A stretch of 64,000 bases of DNA from Bacillota bacterium. GTDB lineage: Bacteria > Bacillota > Clostridia > Acetivibrionales > DTU013. Under the pieces are notes generated by a model, which was not told where the DNA came from, ran no database searches, and worked only from the letters and a program-made list of their open reading frames with translations. Every line of letters begins with the position of its first letter. Positions within the stretch are counted from its first letter, which is position 1. A program made the translations under genes and the position numbers. The stretch spans positions 55,895 through 119,894 of the forward strand of contig JAEZCO010000053.1 in assembly GCA_023433505.1 (NCBI GenBank). The letters run 5' to 3'. Shown here piece by piece: positions 60,326 through 64,000 of this stretch.

Positions 60326-62629
60326 TCAGCCGGTATATCCGGCTTTCTTCATCCAATTTTGATACTTGTTGAAGTCAAAAGTCGGCATTCCGGACAAATA
60401 GTGGCTCTTACCGCTCCCCAGTCCCGATTTCCAGTGGATCAGGTAAAATTTGCGGTCCGAATGGGAAAAGGGTATTTCTCCGAGGCGTGCCACACTATCC
60501 GCCTTCACGGTGGCCTGACCCTCAAGCACAATGGCGCCGCTGTCCGCATCGGCGATTGAATATTCCACCTCCAACGGTTCCCTGGTATCATTGCTTGCCA
60601 CCACTTCATTCGCCCAGTTTTCCGGCTCCTTTACAAGGATGCAGAACGGCTGCTGCGCTCTTTTAATATACTCATAAGCCAGCTTTTTCCCAAAATAATA
60701 GTCCATCACCGCATCGGAAAATTGAGGCCAGCCATCGATCAGGTTCCACCAGATTATGCCGGTTTTCTTCCATTTCTGGCTTCTGAACAGCTCAATAAAA
60801 AACTTAAAGGCCTCCGCCTGGGAAATTTGGCTTGCCAGGGCAAAGTCGTCAAGGTTGTCGGGGATAAAGCCGAACATTTCTTTGATCTGGTTCGCCATAA
60901 GCCCGATCCGGTAATTGTATTGCCCGTCTTCATCCAGCTTGGGAGCCGTAGCGTGTAGCATCCATTCGTCATTTTCGTTATAAGGCCATAATTTATCCGG
61001 GGAGATGAACTTTTTAACCGAGTCCGGCCCCGGACAGCCATGGTAGCCCATCTCGCTTGCAAAGCGGCAGAGCGCCTGCGTGTAATACCTGCTTTTGTAA
61101 TAATCCCTGGGACCCCACAAATGGTTTTCCAGCGTATATTCGCCGCCTTTTTTGAAAGCCTCCTCATCCATATAAGGAGAACTTGGAAGAAATGGCCTGT
61201 TGGAATCATGCATCATGATTGCGTCAGGCAGTATCCTGCGGGTCAGGATATTGGTATTGGGGTCGCTGGATGCGCTTCTCCAGGAATGGGCGGCATCACA
61301 TTCGTTGTCTCCGGCCCATAATACGATGCAAGGATGCTGTCTCAGCCGTTTGACCACACTTTCAGCCTCCGCCTTCAATCTTGACTGGAATTCCTCCGAA
61401 TGGGGGTATACGGCGCAGGCCATGGCAAAATCCTGCCAGACCATGATTCCGGAAGCATCGCACAAATCATAAAACAGGTTATCCTCATAAACGTTTCCGC
61501 CCCAGCACCGGAGCATATTACAGCCTATATCCCCGACGTATTCCATGATTTTCGGTATTCTCTCCCGGTCCCTCGAATGCAGCGCGTCTGCGGGAACCCA
61601 GTTTGAGCCTTTAATGAAGACTTTCTCGCCGTTGACAATAAAATAGAATTCTCCATTCCCGAATCCATCGATCACACCCGTCCGCTCAAGCTTCACGGTC
61701 CTGATACCGAAATTAAATTCCCGTGAGCTTATGCTTTGTCCGCCTTTCATCAAGCTGACGGTCACGCTGTATAGATTGGGCTCTCCCCTGCCCTTGGGCC
61801 ACCAGAGTTTGACGTTCCCGGCCGTGAAGGAAAAGCTGCCGGCGCAAAAGTGCAGCTTCCTCCTGACCTTGAAGGACCTGTCCCGGCAGCAGCCTTCGAT
61901 GGTCAGCTCATAATCGGTATATAGGCAGCTTCCCATAGTGATTTTAAAAAAGGCAGATAATTTTGCATCACCGTTTTCACCCTCCGCACTTACCGTCTGG
62001 AGGTAGCATTCCTCGATTCTCTCGTAGGCCAGATTTTCGATATAAACATCCCGCCATATTCCGGCGGAAACTATCCTGGGCATAATGTCCCATCCGTACA
62101 TATGCGGCGCTTTCCGTACAAACAATGATTCGTAATTATAGTTCAATGCAAAATTGGAGGCAGTATAATCGTACTTTTTTGCTTCTATGCAGGCAGGTTT
62201 TATATGTACCAGAAGCTCATTGGTACTTTTAAGCTTGCCATTTACAGGGATCCTGTGCTCGATAAGCATGTTGTCTGTGGAAACCAGCCGCTGCCCGTTA
62301 AGATAGATATCTGCAAAGGTATCCAACCCTTCGAAGACTAAAAAAGAATCACCGCCGGCAGGGGCTTCTATTGCAAAAGACGTAAAGTACCATACATGGC
62401 AATCTTCGTACTCGTGCACCTTCAGGACATTCAACCCCAAAAACGGGTCGTCGATGATGCCGTTCCTTTGAAGATCGATTTCAAAGTTTCCCGGGATACG
62501 GGCTTCATATACCGGATAGCTGGATTTAAGCATTTCGGCGGCGCCGGCCGGCGTTTTTTCACTAATTTCGGCATCTTTGGCAAATGACATCTGCCATTTC
62601 AGTTTGGCACTCGATAGATCTACTCGCAT
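60326..62629 (-). CDS. Glycoside hydrolase family 2, beta-mannosidase type
   Basis: A 767-aa GH2 enzyme with no signal peptide, so cytoplasmic, cleaving terminal beta-mannose residues. The N-terminal jelly roll has YFTSFAIEAPAG and FEGLDTFADIYLNGQ. The acid/base is in LWAGDNECD and the nucleophile region in FASEMGYHGCPG; IKGSNWVPADAL is typical of beta-mannosidases. Length is somewhat short (usual ~820-880), the shortening being in the C-terminal domain. AAAGGA precedes ATG 62629. Likely role is in mannan-oligosaccharide use. Confidence 0.88.
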   Translation of the reverse strand: MRVDLSSAKLKWQMSFAKDAEISEKTPAGAAEMLKSSYPVYEARIPGNFEIDLQRNGIIDDPFLGLNVLKVHEYEDCHVWYFTSFAIEAPAGGDSFLVFEGLDTFADIYLNGQRLVSTDNMLIEHRIPVNGKLKSTNELLVHIKPACIEAKKYDYTASNFALNYNYESLFVRKAPHMYGWDIMPRIVSAGIWRDVYIENLAYERIEECYLQTVSAEGENGDAKLSAFFKITMGSCLYTDYELTIEGCCRDRSFKVRRKLHFCAGSFSFTAGNVKLWWPKGRGEPNLYSVTVSLMKGGQSISSREFNFGIRTVKLERTGVIDGFGNGEFYFIVNGEKVFIKGSNWVPADALHSRDRERIPKIMEYVGDIGCNMLRCWGGNVYEDNLFYDLCDASGIMVWQDFAMACAVYPHSEEFQSRLKAEAESVVKRLRQHPCIVLWAGDNECDAAHSWRSASSDPNTNILTRRILPDAIMMHDSNRPFLPSSPYMDEEAFKKGGEYTLENHLWGPRDYYKSRYYTQALCRFASEMGYHGCPGPDSVKKFISPDKLWPYNENDEWMLHATAPKLDEDGQYNYRIGLMANQIKEMFGFIPDNLDDFALASQISQAEAFKFFIELFRSQKWKKTGIIWWNLIDGWPQFSDAVMDYYFGKKLAYEYIKRAQQPFCILVKEPENWANEVVASNDTREPLEVEYSIADADSGAIVLEGQATVKADSVARLGEIPFSHSDRKFYLIHWKSGLGSGKSHYLSGMPTFDFNKYQNWMKKAGYTG

Positions 62630-63074
62630 TTTAAAACATTCCTTTCACTGGTTGTTCCTTAAGCAAGTATACTCTACGGTTATTTCTTTTTCATAACTTA
62701 TCTTCGGATTTTATTGCATATAGTTCATCAATTGTCTCCTGTGGAATATCAAACCTTAAAATACAATTGCTCTGGACCTTCCTTAAGGCATCTTGACCGG
62801 CTGGCGCCCTCTTCCCTTTCTCCCTTCCTTGCAGTATCTCTGTGCAACGACCACGGCACCAAAGGCGGTCCTGTAAATCCTATCTTTTGGAGTAGTACAA
62901 GAATAAAATATCTGAAGGTAAAACGAAAAAACAGGCCATAAAATGCGTCATGCGCAGGCTTGTGAATATCATTTACCACATGATAAAGGAAAAAGAAGAA
63001 TACATACGTCCAACTCTTTCCAAGAGTGCAACAGAATGATATAATTAAAATACGAATTTGGAGGAGAGTCAAAT
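62630..63074. other. Intergenic region, no supported gene
   Basis: Open frames here have no ribosome site or recognisable content. A minus-strand frame ends FDIPQETIDELYAIKSEDKL just before a stop at about 62698 and may be a fragment of an old gene, but the frame is closed after ~75 codons. A good GGAGGAGAG ribosome site for the next gene lies at its right end. Confidence 0.4.
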
Positions 63075-63287
63075 ATGGAGGAAATTCTCAAACAAATACT
63101 AACGAAGCTTGAAAAGCTTGATAAAATTGAGCTTAGCGTTAATGCAATAAAAAAAGATGTGAAGCAAATTGACGCGAAACTAGATGGCATAACTGAAGTT
63201 GTAGCCAAAACCATGGAAGAGGTTACCGGCCTTAAAGCCCAGATAGAAAAACAGGATTTGGAGCTAAAAGTCTTAAGCGGGCGGTAG
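63075..63287 (+). CDS. Small coiled-coil protein of unknown function
   Basis: A 70-aa, highly charged protein with a heptad-like pattern throughout (ILKQILTKLEKLDKIELSV, then VVAKTMEEVTGLKAQIEKQ). A strong GGAGGAGAG ribosome site supports translation. Similar short coiled-coil proteins are scattered in Clostridia, usually uncharacterised. Confidence 0.7.
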   Translation: MEEILKQILTKLEKLDKIELSVNAIKKDVKQIDAKLDGITEVVAKTMEEVTGLKAQIEKQDLELKVLSGR

Positions 63288-63996
63288 TTGGTACCGTCCC
63301 ATACTTTCTATATTGAACGGTAAAAACGAGGTACTGTGTATATCGTAGCAGTTACTGAATTAGGGGCTTTGACAGTCAGGGACTGGTTTCAGTTTAGTGC
63401 ATTTCCTTTGTTTTGATCTGTAAGAGGGAGATTTTTGAGGATTCATAATTTATTGTTAAAATGTAAAATAAAAAGTTAATTAGTATCTTTTCTATTTAAT
63501 TGGGAATTCTCTTTTAAAATTGTTCTGTTTATGCAAGCGACCATTCGATTACTGGTCTTGTGAATAGAAGTTATTGAAGGATAAAAGGTATGGGAGATTT
63601 ATAGTGCTTTACATATTTAGGTAGTTTTTCTGATACGGTATCATTCATACTATTGTTGTAATATCGGATATGAGAGAAATTGGAACTCAAGTAGTCCTCA
63701 ACAATCGATAGGTTTGTCTGATATTACAAATGAGTATGTTTATAAACTAACAAGTGGATCATATAGTTGGACCAAATGGTCTGACATTTCTTCTTCTGAT
63801 TATAGGAAAACATCAGGAATTACAGGTATAACAGCCAATTATAGCGCAATTACAAATACCTCAACATTCAACTAGGAGCATTCCTGTAATGAGGTTTTAT
63901 GATCTTTGAAAAAAGAAGACCAGTCCAGTAGAATTAAGATGTGGTTGTTAACCGACAAGAAAACGCCACAAATAAAAACTACGGGAGGTCTTCAAT
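63288..63996. other. AT-rich terminal region with an ORF remnant
   Basis: Composition is visibly more AT-rich than the rest of the window. A plus-strand frame running to a stop at 63873-63875 reads like a Ser/Thr-rich protein tail (YVYKLTSGSYSWTKWSDISS) but has no start codon; a stop occurs near 63619. I see no complete gene. Confidence 0.4.
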
Positions 63997-64000
63997 ATGA
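63997..64000 (+). CDS. Start of a gene cut by the window end
   Basis: ATG at 63997 preceded by GGGAGGTC with good spacing. The coding sequence is outside the window, so the product is unknown. Confidence 0.45.

Noticed and set aside
62749..63072. A 107-codon minus-strand frame
   Set aside because: No ribosome site, low-complexity translation and overlap with the promoter/ribosome site of the coiled-coil gene.

Overview
This looks like about 64 kb of chromosome from a fermentative, anaerobic Firmicute of the Clostridia type. The signs are: low-GC Gram-positive style ribosome binding sites (GGAGG-type) and sigma-A promoters; Bacillus/Clostridium-type PhoP boxes; an NADH-linked trimeric [FeFe]-hydrogenase behind a Rex-like site; a sensory [FeFe]-hydrogenase cluster; a glycyl radical enzyme with its activase; a DUF1540 protein; and many AraC and two-component regulators. 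No rRNA, complete tRNA or CRISPR array was seen.

Layout. 0-9.9 kb: phosphate acquisition and sensing (two PstS lipoproteins, PstC, PstA, a chemotaxis-type receptor, PstB, PhoU, PhoP-like regulator, PhoR) with two textbook Pho boxes. 9.9-10.9 kb: a REP-associated tyrosine transposase gene bounded by a perfect 26-bp inverted repeat. 10.9-18.6 kb: an endonuclease Q/UvrD helicase fusion ending in a sliding-clamp motif, a DUF1540 protein, a nucleoside kinase and release factor 3. 18.9-25.3 kb: a TetR-controlled ABC exporter-type operon with its operator, and a large unknown protein with a cNMP-binding-like N-terminus. 25.3-32 kb: a PilZ protein, a two-component system, an AraC regulator and a GH4 glycosidase. 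32-38 kb: two paralogous Phd-antitoxin/Uma2-nuclease fusions with matching promoter elements, class I aldolase, D-lyxose isomerase, and an AraC/URO-D-fold pair. 38-48.5 kb: the hydrogenase region. The catalytic hydABC genes lie under a Rex-like site. Downstream are a 2Fe-2S protein, an H-cluster sensor with PAS domain and a PP2C phosphatase. Only 37 bp after the phosphatase comes a TnpB-like protein that has lost two of three RuvC catalytic residues, followed by a compact predicted four-way-junction RNA and a terminator. 48.8-54.6 kb: LacI regulator, MATE exporter, and a glycyl radical enzyme operon with a perfect palindromic operator. 54.7-64 kb: an aminotransferase/ketopantoate-reductase-like/DUF819 operon, an AraC/beta-mannosidase pair, and an AT-rich end with small or broken ORFs.

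Intergenic DNA is rich in repeats: a ~98-bp palindromic family (three copies plus a fragment), a 128-bp tandem array of palindromes with a relative at 38.1 kb, a ~100-125-bp structured repeat in two copies (one abutting a gene remnant), and an inverted pair of GTCATTGCGAG-type repeats.

The most unusual item is the apparently nuclease-dead TnpB-like protein plus structured RNA at the end of the hydrogenase sensor operon; it could be a domesticated RNA-guided regulator. All homology statements come from reading motifs by eye; no database search was run.
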